NCBI RefSeq assembly: GCF_042652785.1
Contig: NZ_JBHSHD010000008.1
Span: 372,001 to 436,000, forward strand
DNA from: Dokdonella_A ginsengisoli
GTDB lineage: Bacteria; Pseudomonadota; Gammaproteobacteria; Xanthomonadales; Rhodanobacteraceae
Length of the DNA: 64,000 nt
Direction of reading: 5' to 3'
Shown: positions 24,461 to 33,880 of the stretch, piece after piece
Numbering within the stretch: the stretch's first letter is position 1
Layout of the letters: the number at the start of each line of letters is the position of its first letter
Notes under the pieces: model-generated
What the model was told of the DNA's origin: nothing
What the model saw: only the letters and a program-made list of their open reading frames with translations
The model's database searches: none
Position numbers and translations under genes: made by a program

Positions 24461-25243
24461 TCACTTCAGCCCACGCTCGCCCTTGATGCGCTCGTAGGCC
24501 GCGTTGATCTCCCGCGCGCGGTCCTCGGCGCGGCGCTTCAGTTCGTCGGGCACGTCGCCGAGCTTGTCGGGATGGTGCTGGCTCATCAGGCGGCGGTAGG
24601 CCTGCTTGATCTCGCGCTCGCTCGCCGCGCGCCCGATACCGAGCACGGCGTACGGATCGACCTCGGACGGACGCCGCGCCGACGGTCCGCGCGGGCCCTG
24701 GCCGCGCGCGCCCGCCGTCGCGTGCGCGTAGCCCTTCATCGCCGCCAGCGCGGCCAGTTCGTGCTCGCCGACGCCGAGCGACGCGCACAGCCTGCGCACC
24801 AGGGCGAGCTTGGCCTGGGTCGGCGCACCTTCGGCGTGGACCAGGTCGAGCAGCAAGTCGAGCACGATGAAGGCGAGATCGCGGCGGCCGTGACACCAGG
24901 CCTTGAGATCGGCGATCGCAGGACCGGCGTCGAAGCCGGCCTGCTTGCCGGCGGTGAAGCGCTCGATCGCCGCGCGGCGCTGGTCGCCGTCCAGCCGCAG
25001 GCGCGCGATCAACGCCTCGGTCGCGGCGATCTCCGATTCGGACACACGGCCGTCGGACTTGGACAGCGCGCCGGCGAAGGCGAACAGCGGCTCGATGAAG
25101 CCGCGTCCCATCGACGGCGGGCGCAGGCGGACGACGGCGTTGTCGTAGAAATGGCCGAGCGTGACGCCGATCAGCACGCCCATCCAGTTGCGGAACAGGA
25201 GCAGGCCGAGCAGCGCGCCGACGAGCTTGCCGACGATGCTCAT
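24461..25243 (-). CDS. djlA: DjlA-type membrane co-chaperone
   Basis: 260 residues with a short N-terminal membrane segment (about 4-28), a TerB-like helical domain (about 48-160) and a C-terminal J domain (about 193-258) whose HPD motif is in SQHHPDKLG. DjlA is an inner-membrane DnaK partner that stimulates DnaK ATPase and is tied to envelope stress. A stand-alone gene divergent from purC. Confidence 0.93.
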   Translation of the reverse strand: MSIVGKLVGALLGLLLFRNWMGVLIGVTLGHFYDNAVVRLRPPSMGRGFIEPLFAFAGALSKSDGRVSESEIAATEALIARLRLDGDQRRAAIERFTAGKQAGFDAGPAIADLKAWCHGRRDLAFIVLDLLLDLVHAEGAPTQAKLALVRRLCASLGVGEHELAALAAMKGYAHATAGARGQGPRGPSARRPSEVDPYAVLGIGRAASEREIKQAYRRLMSQHHPDKLGDVPDELKRRAEDRAREINAAYERIKGERGLK

Positions 25244-25393
25244 CGGACCGGCCCCCGGTCGCGCAGGGCAATGTTGGCGGATCGTGCGGACGACATCGCG
25301 AGCCCAGCGGGAAAGGGCGCGGATTCTAGCAAGAGCGGTCCGCGGCGCCGTTCAGGCACGCCGGCCGGGCAAAAATTTTCACCGCCGCGCCGC

Positions 25394-25399
25394 TACAAT
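25394..25399 (+). promoter_or_regulatory. Putative purC -10 box
   Basis: TACAAT, 31 nt upstream of the purC GTG start, in an otherwise GC-rich leader. No convincing -35 hexamer is present at the usual distance, though an AT-rich block (aaaaatttt) lies about 15 nt upstream. Confidence 0.35.
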
Positions 25400-25429
25400 C
25401 GCAGGCCGCGCTTCGATCCGGAATCCTTC

Positions 25430-26326
25430 GTGCCGACCGTCCTTTCGCATTCGACCCTGCCCGGCCTGACCCTGCTCCACCGCGGCAAGGTGCGCGACGT
25501 CTACGCGCTCGGCGCCGACGAGCTGCTGATCGTCGCCAGCGACCGGCTGTCGGCGTTCGACGTGGTCCTGCCGGACCCGATCCCGGGCAAGGGCGAGATG
25601 CTCACGCAGATCTCCAACTTCTGGTTCGGCCGCACCGCCGCGCTGATGCCCAACCACCTGACCGGCAAGTCCGTCGCGGAGGCGCTGCCGGCCGGCGTCG
25701 ACCTGGCGCTGTACGAGAAGCGCAGCGTGGTCACGCGGCGCCTGAAGCCGGTGCCGGTCGAAGCGATCGCGCGCGGCTACCTGATCGGCTCGGGCTGGAA
25801 GGACTACCAGGCCGGCGGCACGGTCTGCGGCATCCGCCTGCCGGCCGGGCTGCGCCAGGCGGAAAAGCTGCCAGAGCCGATCTTCACGCCGTCGACCAAG
25901 GCCGCCCTCGGCACGCACGACGAGAACATCGGCTTCGACCAGGTCGTGGCGACCATCGGCGCCGATCTGGCCGAGCAGGTGCGCGTGGCGACCCTGGCGA
26001 TCTACCGCCACGCCGCCGAGTACGCCGCCGAGCGCGGCATCCTCGTCGCCGACACCAAGCTCGAATTCGGCACCGACGCCGACGGGCGGCTGTACGTGAT
26101 GGACGAGATGCTGACGCCCGACTCCTCGCGCTTCTGGCCGGCCGAGGAATACCGCGCCGGCACCAGCCCGCCGAGCTACGACAAGCAGTTCGTGCGCGAC
26201 TACCTGGAAACGCTGGACTGGAACAAGCAGGCGCCCGGCCCGATCCTGCCGCGCGCGGTCATCGAGGGCACCGCGGCCAAGTACGCCGAGGCGCTGCGCC
26301 GGCTCGCCGGCATCACGATCGACTGA
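25430..26326 (+). CDS. purC: Phosphoribosylaminoimidazole-succinocarboxamide synthase
   Basis: A 298-residue ATP-dependent enzyme joining CAIR and aspartate in purine synthesis. Clear family segments are HRGKVRDVYALG, ASDRLSAFDVVLPD, IPGKGEMLTQISNFWF, PVEAIARGYLIGSGWKDY, TKAALGTHDENI and DEMLTPDSSRFWP. It is the longer form common in this order. The GTG start at 25430 is the first in-frame start near the -10 box. The SMR transporter gene follows after 13 nt. Confidence 0.97.
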   Translation: MPTVLSHSTLPGLTLLHRGKVRDVYALGADELLIVASDRLSAFDVVLPDPIPGKGEMLTQISNFWFGRTAALMPNHLTGKSVAEALPAGVDLALYEKRSVVTRRLKPVPVEAIARGYLIGSGWKDYQAGGTVCGIRLPAGLRQAEKLPEPIFTPSTKAALGTHDENIGFDQVVATIGADLAEQVRVATLAIYRHAAEYAAERGILVADTKLEFGTDADGRLYVMDEMLTPDSSRFWPAEEYRAGTSPPSYDKQFVRDYLETLDWNKQAPGPILPRAVIEGTAAKYAEALRRLAGITID

Positions 26327-26339
26327 AGCCGCCGTCGCG

Positions 26340-26669
26340 ATGGGCTATCTCTACCTCGCCGTCGCGATCCTCGCCGAAGTCGTCGCGACCTCGGCCCTGA
26401 AGGCGGCCGAAGGGTTCACCCGGCCGCTGCCGTCGCTGCTGGTCGTCGCCGGCTACGGCACCGCGTTCTACTTCCTCTCGCTGGTGCTGCGCACGCTGCC
26501 CGTCGGGGTCGCCTACGCGATCTGGTCCGGCGTCGGCGTGGCGCTGATCGCCCTGATCGGCTGGGTGTTCTACCGGCAGGCGCTGGATGCGGGCGCGATC
26601 GCCGGCATCGCGCTGATCGTCGCCGGCGTCCTCGTGATCCAGCTGTTCTCGCGCAGCGCGGCGCACTGA
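26340..26669 (+). CDS. Small multidrug resistance (SMR) family transporter
   Basis: 109 residues with four membrane helices. The essential membrane glutamate is in AEVVATSALKAAEGFTR (residue 12), and WSGVGVALIALIGW is the conserved third-helix segment. Members export quaternary cations or guanidinium by proton antiport; the substrate cannot be decided here. It follows purC closely and may be co-transcribed. Confidence 0.92.
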   Translation: MGYLYLAVAILAEVVATSALKAAEGFTRPLPSLLVVAGYGTAFYFLSLVLRTLPVGVAYAIWSGVGVALIALIGWVFYRQALDAGAIAGIALIVAGVLVIQLFSRSAAH

Positions 26670-26823
26670 GTCCGTCGCGCGGGTGGCGTGCTGCGGCGCT
26701 CCTTTCGCGGCGCGCGCAGTCGTTCTAGATTCGGCCGGTGCGGGCCATGCGGGCCCGTACGGTTCCAATGTGCAGGAATGCGCTTTCTCCACATCCCGTG
26801 AGTTCCGTTCGAGGACCGCCCTC

Positions 26824-27288
26824 ATGCGCAGCGTCAACGACTGGTTCGACAGCTACAGCTCCGACCACCAGAACCCGACCAACCGGCTGATCCACTGGAT
26901 CTGCGTGCCGGCGATCCTGTGGGCGGCGATCGCCTTCCTGTGGCTGGTCCCGGTGCCGGCCTCGATCGGCCGTGCGGGCCTGTGGAGCGCCCTGGTGATG
27001 GTCGGCGTGCTCGCGTTCTACTGGCGCCTGTCGCGCCCGCTCGGCGCGGCGATGATCGTGCTGTTCGTGCTGCTCGCCCTGCTCACCGAGGCGCTCTACC
27101 GCAGCCTCGGCCCCGGCGACCTGCTGTGGCTGGCGATCGGCGTGTTCGTCGCCGCCTGGATCGGCCAGTTCATCGGCCACCTGATCGAAGGACGGCGGCC
27201 GTCGTTCTTCACCGATCTGCAGTACCTGCTGATCGGCCCGGCCTGGCTGATGGGCAAGTTCATGCGGCGCGTGGGCCTGGCGTATTGA
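26824..27288 (+). CDS. Mpo1-like (DUF962) membrane protein
   Basis: 154 residues with about four membrane helices and the histidine motifs of the DUF962/Mpo1 family: HQNPTNRLIHWICVP near the N-terminus and GQFIGHLIEGRRPS near the C-terminus. Yeast Mpo1 is an iron-dependent dioxygenase in phytosphingosine alpha-oxidation; the bacterial role is not known. It is followed by a convergent gene. Confidence 0.88.
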   Translation: MRSVNDWFDSYSSDHQNPTNRLIHWICVPAILWAAIAFLWLVPVPASIGRAGLWSALVMVGVLAFYWRLSRPLGAAMIVLFVLLALLTEALYRSLGPGDLLWLAIGVFVAAWIGQFIGHLIEGRRPSFFTDLQYLLIGPAWLMGKFMRRVGLAY

Positions 27289-27313
27289 AGAGGGCCCGGT
27301 TTCGAGGCGGAGC

Positions 27314-28210
27314 CTAGTTCGCCGGTTTCACCTGCACGCTCATCGCGTGGAAGTCGAACGTGACGACGCTGCGGGCGAACAGCGCGTTGCCGGCGGTGGC
27401 GTCGAACAGTCCGTCCGGCTGCCGCAGCGTCGCGTTCGCGTCCGGGACGTACAGCCGCTTCGGCGAGAGCGCGCGGCCGCCGAACGCGAGCCTGGGCATC
27501 GGCAGCGCACGCAGCTCGACGCCCGAATCGGTGTAGGGAAAGAACTCGGACTTGGCGTCCTTCGCGACGAGGCCGAATGACTCCGCCGCCGTGCCATAGA
27601 CCAGCAGCGTGCCGGTGAACACCGTGTCGATCCGCGTGCGCAGCGGCTTGCCGTCGAGCGTGAAGCCCGAGGCGACCAGGGTCGGCGGGCCGCGCTCGCC
27701 GAACGTCGTCCGCCGCAGCGACGCGACGCCTTCGCCGCGCTCGGGCACCGGCCCGGTGAGCGCGGCGGAGATGCGCAGGCGGTGGCGCGGATAGTCGATC
27801 TCGAGCACGCGGTCCTTGAAGAAATCGACCGCGATCGAGCCGTCGACCGGCGGGCGGTGCTCGCCGAGCAGGGCGCGGTCGAACACGAAGAAGCTGCCCT
27901 GCGCCTGCAGCGCGCCGAGCGCGACGCGATGCTCGCCGCCGCTGTAGATGCCCGACACCGCGTCGGTGCCGCGCTGCACCGGCTGCAGCGTCCAGTTCAG
28001 CTCGCGCGCGACCTCGCTGAGCAGGGTCGAATTCGCGTTGCCGGTGTCCAGCATCAGGCTGCGCGGCCGGTTGCCGTCGAGCGCGACGTCGATGCAGATC
28101 AATCCTTCGCAGTCGCGGAACGGCAGCTCGGCGACGAAGGCGGTTTCCTTCTCCGCGGCGAAGGCGGCGGACGAAGCGCCGACGAGCAGCGCGAGGCAGA
28201 GGCGACGCAT
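27314..28210 (-). CDS. Secreted retropepsin-like aspartic protease
   Basis: 298 residues with a signal peptide (MRRLCLALLVGASSAAFAAE). The catalytic-type motif is LMLDTGNANSTLL (Asp-Thr-Gly), with a second, divergent repeat RIDTVFTGTLLVYG, the pattern of retropepsin-like bacterial proteases. Whether both halves or a dimer forms the site is unclear, and proteolysis is inferred from the fold. The ATG at 28210 starts the signal peptide. Confidence 0.75.
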   Translation of the reverse strand: MRRLCLALLVGASSAAFAAEKETAFVAELPFRDCEGLICIDVALDGNRPRSLMLDTGNANSTLLSEVARELNWTLQPVQRGTDAVSGIYSGGEHRVALGALQAQGSFFVFDRALLGEHRPPVDGSIAVDFFKDRVLEIDYPRHRLRISAALTGPVPERGEGVASLRRTTFGERGPPTLVASGFTLDGKPLRTRIDTVFTGTLLVYGTAAESFGLVAKDAKSEFFPYTDSGVELRALPMPRLAFGGRALSPKRLYVPDANATLRQPDGLFDATAGNALFARSVVTFDFHAMSVQVKPAN

Positions 28211-28266
28211 GGGGGACTCTCCACGGCAAGGCAGGCCGCGAGCATGCCGCAACGGCGCTGAACCGC

Positions 28267-28300
28267 AAAAAAAACGCGCCGTTCGTGACGAACGGCGCGC
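28267..28300 (-). terminator. Rho-independent terminator of the lipase gene
   Basis: On the minus strand a perfect stem, GCGCCGTTCGTCACGAACGGCGC, with a tight loop is followed by eight T residues (the A run at 28267-28274). It lies 47 nt beyond the lipase stop codon. Confidence 0.92.
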
Positions 28301-28346
28301 GGATCGACAGATCGGCACGGCAGGCGCCGTGCCGGCGGAGCCGGAT

Positions 28347-30518
28347 TTACGGCTTCCAGAGGATCGACGGGTTGCTCACCTGCACCGCATTGCCGCCGGT
28401 GACGATGAAGCTGGCCATCTCGCCCTGCATTTCCTGCGTCGCCGCCGGGAAATCGGTCGGATCCAGCAGCGAGCCGTGCTCGCCCTCGAGGAAGCGCACC
28501 GCCCCCTGCACGCCGTTGGTCGACAGCTGCACCGATTCGGAGATCGGGAACAGCTGCAACGCGGCGATCAGCGGCTCGGTGCCCGACAGCGGCGCGCCCT
28601 GCACGCGGTTCGGGATGACCTGGTCCGGCAGCACGTCGCCGCCGCCGACCACTTCCTGCACCAGCAGGCTCTTGCCGTATTGGGCCACGGTGTTGTCTTC
28701 GTTGTACTGCGTCAGCAGCAGCGTGTTGTTGCCGGCGAAGTTGATCGGATCGCCGGAGTCGATCACGGTCTGCGTCGCGGCCATGAAGGTGTCGTACAGC
28801 GGCGTGCCCTGCTCGATGCCCGCGGCGGCGAGACCGGCGTGGATGCGCGGGCCGAACGTCGGCGAGGCGTCGAGCAGGCGCGCGATGCCGCCGCCCGGCA
28901 CGCTGAGCACGCCGGCCTTCACGCTCGGATCGATGGCGAGGAAGGTCAGGCCGACGATGCTGCCCAGCGACTGGCCGACGAAGCGCACCTTGGCCGTGTC
29001 GAAGTCCGTGCCCGGCGAGTAGTGCATGCTCTGCACCGCGTGCGACAGCTCGAGCAGGTCGACCACGCCTTCACGCACGTTGTCGCGCGAGGTCAGCAGG
29101 CTGGTCAGGTTGATGTAGTGCGTGCCGGAGCTGTCGACGACGCCGTCCGGACCCGGCGCACCGGTCGCGTTGTCGACCAGGTCGAGATCGAAGGTGCGCT
29201 CGTGCGCGCCCAGCGCGGCGAACGGCGTGTTGCCGATGTAGAACGGGTTGTTCTCGTCGGTGATGCCGTGCAGCGGCAGGTCGATCGCGACGACCGCGAA
29301 GCCCTGCGCCGCCAGCGTGCCGGCGATCGCGAACATGTCGGTGCGGTTGCGCGTGATGCCGTGCTGGAAGATCACCAGCGGCCAGCCGGCGGCCGGCTTG
29401 GTCTTGCCGGAAGCCTCGTTCGGCACGGTCAGCAGCAGCGGCGTGGTCTGCGTCGACTTCGCCACGGCGAGCGGGTTGGCGACCGTCACGTTGGTCGAGG
29501 TCGGATCGAGCCCGGCCTGGTCGAACGGCGGCACGTAGGCGCCCGGTGCGGCCTGCCAGCTGCCGCTCAGCGGCGCGGCCGGCGCGCTCTCGCTCGGCGC
29601 ATCGAGGTAGTACGGCAGGTCGATCGTGCCGATGTAGATGTCGGCCACCGGCGGCAGGCCGAGACCGAGGTCGCCGAGCGTCTTGCCGGTCGGCGCGATC
29701 GTCGTCTTCGCCGGCGGCGACTGCTCGATCACGCTCTGGCGCGCCAGCAGCGGCGCGGTGATGTTCTGCGTCGTCATGACCCACGACAGCGCGATGCCGC
29801 CCGGATCGACGCCGGCGGTGGCGGCGGCGGCTTCCTGCGTGTTGACCAGCAGGCGCAGCGGCTCCAGCGCGCAGGCGGTGGCGGCCGGCAGCGCCGCGAC
29901 CAGCGAGGTGTTGTTGGCGCACAGCGGGCTGGCGCGCTTGGCCAGCTGGTACACCAGCGAGCCGCGCACGTTGTTGCCGCCGGAATCCTTGATGCCGTTG
30001 GTCAGCACGGCCATGTACGAGGTCATCTGCTGCAGCGGCCTGGTCGGCACGATCGCGACGGTGCGCCCGGTGGTGTCCGACGGAGCCGGCGCGACGACGA
30101 AATCGGCCGGCGACGACAGCTCGCGCTCGACGCCGACGACGCCGCCGCCGGGGCCGCTGAGCCGGACCTGGAACACGCGCACGCTGGAACCGCCGACCAG
30201 CGAGGCCGGATCGATCGGCGTGGAGAAGCTGGTCGACCACGGCGCGGTCGTGCTGAAGCCGTCGAGCGCGTTCATCGCCAGGGTCGGGCCCGCGCTGGGC
30301 GCGGTCGGATCGGCGACCGGGATGTTCAGCGTGAGATCCGTCGTGCCGCTCAGCAGCAGGTTGTTCGGGAACGGGACCACACCCTTGCTCGGGTCGAAGC
30401 TGGCGACCGTGTGGAACTGCACCGGCGCGTAGTAGTCGTAGGCGCGGACCTCGCGCGGTGCGAGCGAAGCGAACGACAACGCAGCGACGACGGCAGTCGT
30501 GATCAATCGGGCTTGCAT
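28347..30518 (-). CDS. Extracellular lipase of the Pla-1/cef type
   Basis: 723 residues: signal peptide (1-26), an N-terminal domain of the bacterial virulence-factor lipase type, and an alpha/beta-hydrolase domain in the second half. The oxyanion segment is FQHGITRNRTDM, the nucleophile elbow is GQSLGS, and a late histidine is in EGEHGSLLD. It is probably exported as a lipase or esterase on phospholipid or triglyceride. No lipobox is present. It is monocistronic with its own terminator. Confidence 0.85.
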   Translation of the reverse strand: MQARLITTAVVAALSFASLAPREVRAYDYYAPVQFHTVASFDPSKGVVPFPNNLLLSGTTDLTLNIPVADPTAPSAGPTLAMNALDGFSTTAPWSTSFSTPIDPASLVGGSSVRVFQVRLSGPGGGVVGVERELSSPADFVVAPAPSDTTGRTVAIVPTRPLQQMTSYMAVLTNGIKDSGGNNVRGSLVYQLAKRASPLCANNTSLVAALPAATACALEPLRLLVNTQEAAAATAGVDPGGIALSWVMTTQNITAPLLARQSVIEQSPPAKTTIAPTGKTLGDLGLGLPPVADIYIGTIDLPYYLDAPSESAPAAPLSGSWQAAPGAYVPPFDQAGLDPTSTNVTVANPLAVAKSTQTTPLLLTVPNEASGKTKPAAGWPLVIFQHGITRNRTDMFAIAGTLAAQGFAVVAIDLPLHGITDENNPFYIGNTPFAALGAHERTFDLDLVDNATGAPGPDGVVDSSGTHYINLTSLLTSRDNVREGVVDLLELSHAVQSMHYSPGTDFDTAKVRFVGQSLGSIVGLTFLAIDPSVKAGVLSVPGGGIARLLDASPTFGPRIHAGLAAAGIEQGTPLYDTFMAATQTVIDSGDPINFAGNNTLLLTQYNEDNTVAQYGKSLLVQEVVGGGDVLPDQVIPNRVQGAPLSGTEPLIAALQLFPISESVQLSTNGVQGAVRFLEGEHGSLLDPTDFPAATQEMQGEMASFIVTGGNAVQVSNPSILWKP

Positions 30519-30634
30519 GGGGTGCCCCTCTGGATGGCGGACCTGGAAAGTCGCGGCATCTTAGGTCGGTCAAACGAGCGTTGGCAACGCTGCACTGCGG
30601 CGAAAATCGCGCGCAGGGGCACGGCGGACGAGGC

Positions 30635-31387
30635 TCAGCGCGCCGCTTCGATCTCGATCAGGTCGAGCGGGCGCCCGTTCGCGCCGCGCACGCCGCGCTG
30701 CAGTTCGTACAGATGGCGCACCGACGGACACAGCGCCTGGATGCGCGGTCGCAGCGCCTGCATGCGCCGCTCCAGGCGCGGGCGCAGGTCGCCGGCGACG
30801 CCGGCCGCACGATCGCGCAGCGCGGCCGCGGCGTCGAGGTCGCCGGCCGCCGCGGCGGAAAGCGCCTGCGTGCCGAGATCGGCGGCCACGAGCGGCACCA
30901 GCTCGGCGGCGACGTTCTCGCTCCAGCGCTCGAACGCCTCGCCCTGCCAGTCGCGCGTGCTGTCGCTGGCGTCGATGCGCTGCCTGAGTTCGGCGGCGCG
31001 CGCGGCGAGCACCGCATCCAGGCGCTGGCGCGTGTCCGCGCCGAGGTGCAGGCCGGCGGCTTCCGCGCGCAGCGCCTGCACGGCGAGGTCGACGCCGTCG
31101 CGTGCCACCGCCTTCGCCTTCGGCACCAGCGCGCGCAGGTCGTGTTCGAACAAGGCCAGGCGGTCGATCTGCTCGGCGTTCGCGCGCAGCGAAGCACCGT
31201 CCACGTCGACCCGCCCGTTCCGCAGCTCGATGCGGCGCGGCGCGGGTGCGGCGCGATCGAACACGAGCCGGTCGCGCTGCACGGTCAGGTCGTAGCTGCT
31301 GCTGGCGCGGCAGGTGCCAGCCAGATCCTGCGCCCGCACGGCGGCGGAGCAGAGGCAGAAGACGAGCAGCCACGGCAGCGAGCGCAT
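30635..31387 (-). CDS. DUF2884 (YggN-like) exported protein
   Basis: 250 residues with a signal peptide (MRSLPWLLVFCLCSAAVRAQ). The rest is largely alpha-helical and Ala/Arg-rich, matching the DUF2884/YggN family of periplasmic proteins with unknown function. The ATG at 31387 is taken because it begins the signal peptide; the frame continues upstream without coding signs. Confidence 0.75.
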   Translation of the reverse strand: MRSLPWLLVFCLCSAAVRAQDLAGTCRASSSYDLTVQRDRLVFDRAAPAPRRIELRNGRVDVDGASLRANAEQIDRLALFEHDLRALVPKAKAVARDGVDLAVQALRAEAAGLHLGADTRQRLDAVLAARAAELRQRIDASDSTRDWQGEAFERWSENVAAELVPLVAADLGTQALSAAAAGDLDAAAALRDRAAGVAGDLRPRLERRMQALRPRIQALCPSVRHLYELQRGVRGANGRPLDLIEIEAAR

Positions 31388-31461
31388 CGGTGATCCTCGA
31401 CGGTCGGACGCGCAGGCATAGCCGGCGGCGCGGGAATCGGCGCTGAACCGCGGCGGATGCG

Positions 31462-32307
31462 TCACGGCGCCCGCCACGTGTCCGCCGCGACGACGAAGCC
31501 GCGCGGCGCCCAGCCGAAGTCCGCGCGCGCGGCGGCGTCGTCGGCGACGAGGTCGCGCTCCAGCCGCTCCACCGCCGCCGCCGGCGCCCAGCCGAGCCGC
31601 GCCATCGTGCGCGCCGCCGCGATCGGCAACGGCAGCGGCAGGCAGGACACCGGCAGCGAGGCGCGCACGCGTTCGAGCATGGCGTCGAAGCCGAGCCGTT
31701 CGCCACCGCCGAGCGCGTAGATGCGGCTGTGGCTGGCGGGATGCCCGAGCACCGCCAGGCAGGCCGCGGCGAGGTCGTCCGCGTGCACCGGCTGGCGCAG
31801 GCCGCGCGCGCCGGGCAGGCGCGGGAACACGCGCCAGCGCATCGCGAAGCGCGCGATCGGCGTCAGGCTGCGGTCGACGCCGGCGCCGTAGATCAGGGTC
31901 GGCCGCAGCACGGTCCAGGCGCTGCCGCGGCGCACGGCGGCGGCGGCCAGTTCCTGCTCGGCGGCGTGCAGCCGTTCGACCACGGCGCGCTCGCCGGCAT
32001 CGCTGGAGTCGCGCTTGCTGTCGATGCTCATCGAGCCGAGCGCGACCACGCGCGGCCGCCCGTCGAGCGCGGCGCGCGCGAACCAGCGCGCGAAGCCGTC
32101 GAGCGGGCCGAGGCTGAAGATCGCGTCCGGTGCCGATGGCGCCGGCACTTCGCGGTCGAGGTCGCCGATCACCCAGCGCAGGCGCGGCTGGGTGTCCGCG
32201 CGCGGTACGCGACTCAGCGCGACGACCTCGTAGCCCGCGTCGAGCAGGCGCGGCAGCAGGAAGCGGCCGACCGCGCCGCTGGCGCCGGCGACCAGCGCGA
32301 GCGGCAT
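31462..32307 (-). CDS. NAD(P)-dependent epimerase/dehydratase family protein
   Basis: 281 residues of the extended SDR fold. The nucleotide-binding motif is ALVAGASGAVGRFLLPRLL near residue 4; LGSMSIDSKRDSS and LRPTLIYGAGVD are the active-site and substrate-loop regions, but the usual YxxxK is not plain. Such atypical SDRs often handle sugar nucleotides, sterols or quinones; the substrate is unknown. It is 3 nt downstream of the next gene and probably co-transcribed. Confidence 0.82.
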   Translation of the reverse strand: MPLALVAGASGAVGRFLLPRLLDAGYEVVALSRVPRADTQPRLRWVIGDLDREVPAPSAPDAIFSLGPLDGFARWFARAALDGRPRVVALGSMSIDSKRDSSDAGERAVVERLHAAEQELAAAAVRRGSAWTVLRPTLIYGAGVDRSLTPIARFAMRWRVFPRLPGARGLRQPVHADDLAAACLAVLGHPASHSRIYALGGGERLGFDAMLERVRASLPVSCLPLPLPIAAARTMARLGWAPAAAVERLERDLVADDAAARADFGWAPRGFVVAADTWRAP

Positions 32308-32310
32308 CGG

Positions 32311-32859
32311 CTAGGCCGCCGCGCTCGCCGCCAGGGGCAGTTCGGCCTGCTGCGGACCGCGCGCGGCGTCCTGCAGCGCGAGCAGGTCGGCGCCGACACC
32401 GCCGAGCGGGTCGTTGCCGCGGTGGATCGGATGCTGGTCCATCGCCGCGCGCGCCTCGAACAGGCCGCGGCGCGCGCCTTCGACGTGGCGCACGAGTTCG
32501 TCCAGGCTGGCCTTGTCGGCGCCGAAGATCAGCTCGACCGGCTGCAGGCAGTACTGCACGGCGGCGTCGAAGCGACGCACGTGCTCGCGATAGGCGGCGA
32601 TGTCGCCGCCGGCGCTTTCGAGGTCGCCGCGCAGCGCGTCGAGCAGGCCGCGCAGGCGTTCGCTGCCGGTCAGCGCGTCCTGGCGGGCCAGCTCGGCCAG
32701 CTGCGCCAGCTCGGCCTGCAGGCCGTTGCGCTGGTTCTCGGCGTCGATCTTCGCGTACAGCAGCTGCACGCCGTGCGCGCGTTCGGTGCGCAGGGTCCGG
32801 TGCAGGCCGAGCGCGACGCCGACGGCGAGCACGGCGACTACCCATCCGATCCACAACAT
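32311..32859 (-). CDS. Membrane-anchored hypothetical protein
   Basis: 182 residues with one N-terminal membrane helix (about 2-20) and a helical, probably coiled-coil, cytoplasmic or periplasmic part (residues 25-135). No family recognised. The stop is 3 nt before the epimerase start, so the two form one transcript. Confidence 0.65.
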   Translation of the reverse strand: MLWIGWVVAVLAVGVALGLHRTLRTERAHGVQLLYAKIDAENQRNGLQAELAQLAELARQDALTGSERLRGLLDALRGDLESAGGDIAAYREHVRRFDAAVQYCLQPVELIFGADKASLDELVRHVEGARRGLFEARAAMDQHPIHRGNDPLGGVGADLLALQDAARGPQQAELPLAASAAA

Positions 32860-33062
32860 AGTGCTTTGTCTCCCGCATGCCGCGCTTCAGGGGGCGGGCG
32901 GCAGGTGCCCGGCGCGGCCTCGACCGCAGGATAGACCGCCCGGCTCGCCTGCGCCAACGCGGATTTCGCCGGTCGTGAAGCGCCTGGGGAAAACTCCGAT
33001 TGAAGAATCCGCGCGCTGGCGTGTATCTGCCGGCGATGGTTCCCATCGGAAGGAGCGTAGCG

Positions 33063-33872
33063 ATGAATCGATATTTCCTGGCCCTGTTCCTCGCCGCCGG
33101 CCTGCTCACCGGCTGCGGCGGCGATGCCGGCCCGGCGAACGTGCCGAAGCTGGAGATGCGCGTGTACGACGTGCCGCCGGATCAGACCGAGACGCTGAGC
33201 CGCACCCTCAACAGCGTGTTCGCCTCGGACGAGAAGACGGCCCTGGGCAAGGCGTCCAGTCCGTCGCCCGGCCGCCTGGTCGTACTCGCCCCGGCGAGCC
33301 TGCACGGCAGCATCGAGGCCAGCCTGCGCACGCTGGCGAAGGAGCAGGCCGCGCGCGCGAACCCGACCCCGGCCAAGGTCGACGGCCCGTTGCGGCTGTC
33401 GTTCTGGAGCGTGGACGCGGTGCCCGAGAACGGCGCCGACGATCCGGCCCTGGTCGCGCTGATGCCGGCGCTGGACGAGGCGCGCAAGCAGATGGGCATC
33501 GTCCACTTCGAGCTGCGCGACCACGTCAGCGGCGTGTCCAGTCTCGGCGAGAACGTCGAGCGCAGCTGGACCGGCTCCGGCACGCAGCGCGTGGCGGCAG
33601 CGCCGATCCGCCAGCTGACGTATATGCTGAAGAACGGTTCGCCGAGCCTGATGCTCAACCTCGACTTCAAGGAGCAGGTGCCGGTCGTGCAGACGATGAA
33701 CGGCCTCACCAACGTGAACTACATCAGCACCGGCGCCAACACGACCACGGCCGTGCTGCCCGGCCAGACCCTGGTCGTCACGCAGAACCCGGTGCCCGAC
33801 AGCGACGGCACCGCGTCGGTGCCGGTCACGCGGCTGTATCTGGTGCGCGTCGACGCCGTGGCGACGCTGTAG
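33063..33872 (+). CDS. Lipoprotein encoded ahead of an ECF sigma factor
   Basis: 269 residues with a lipoprotein signal (MNRYFLALFLAAGLLTGCGG, lipobox LTGC). After the anchor, RVYDVPPDQTETLSRTLNSVF resembles the short secretin N-type domain; the C-terminal half is beta-rich. No known function. The ATG has an excellent ribosome site (GGAAGGAG) next to a small hairpin CGATGG-ttc-CCATCG. The sigma factor gene follows after 8 nt. Confidence 0.72.
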   Translation: MNRYFLALFLAAGLLTGCGGDAGPANVPKLEMRVYDVPPDQTETLSRTLNSVFASDEKTALGKASSPSPGRLVVLAPASLHGSIEASLRTLAKEQAARANPTPAKVDGPLRLSFWSVDAVPENGADDPALVALMPALDEARKQMGIVHFELRDHVSGVSSLGENVERSWTGSGTQRVAAAPIRQLTYMLKNGSPSLMLNLDFKEQVPVVQTMNGLTNVNYISTGANTTTAVLPGQTLVVTQNPVPDSDGTASVPVTRLYLVRVDAVATL

Positions 33873-33880
33873 GACGCGGC

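Noticed and set aside
26741..26757. Hairpin CGGGCC-atgcg-GGCCCG downstream of the SMR gene as a terminator
   Set aside because: The stem is short and no T tract follows.
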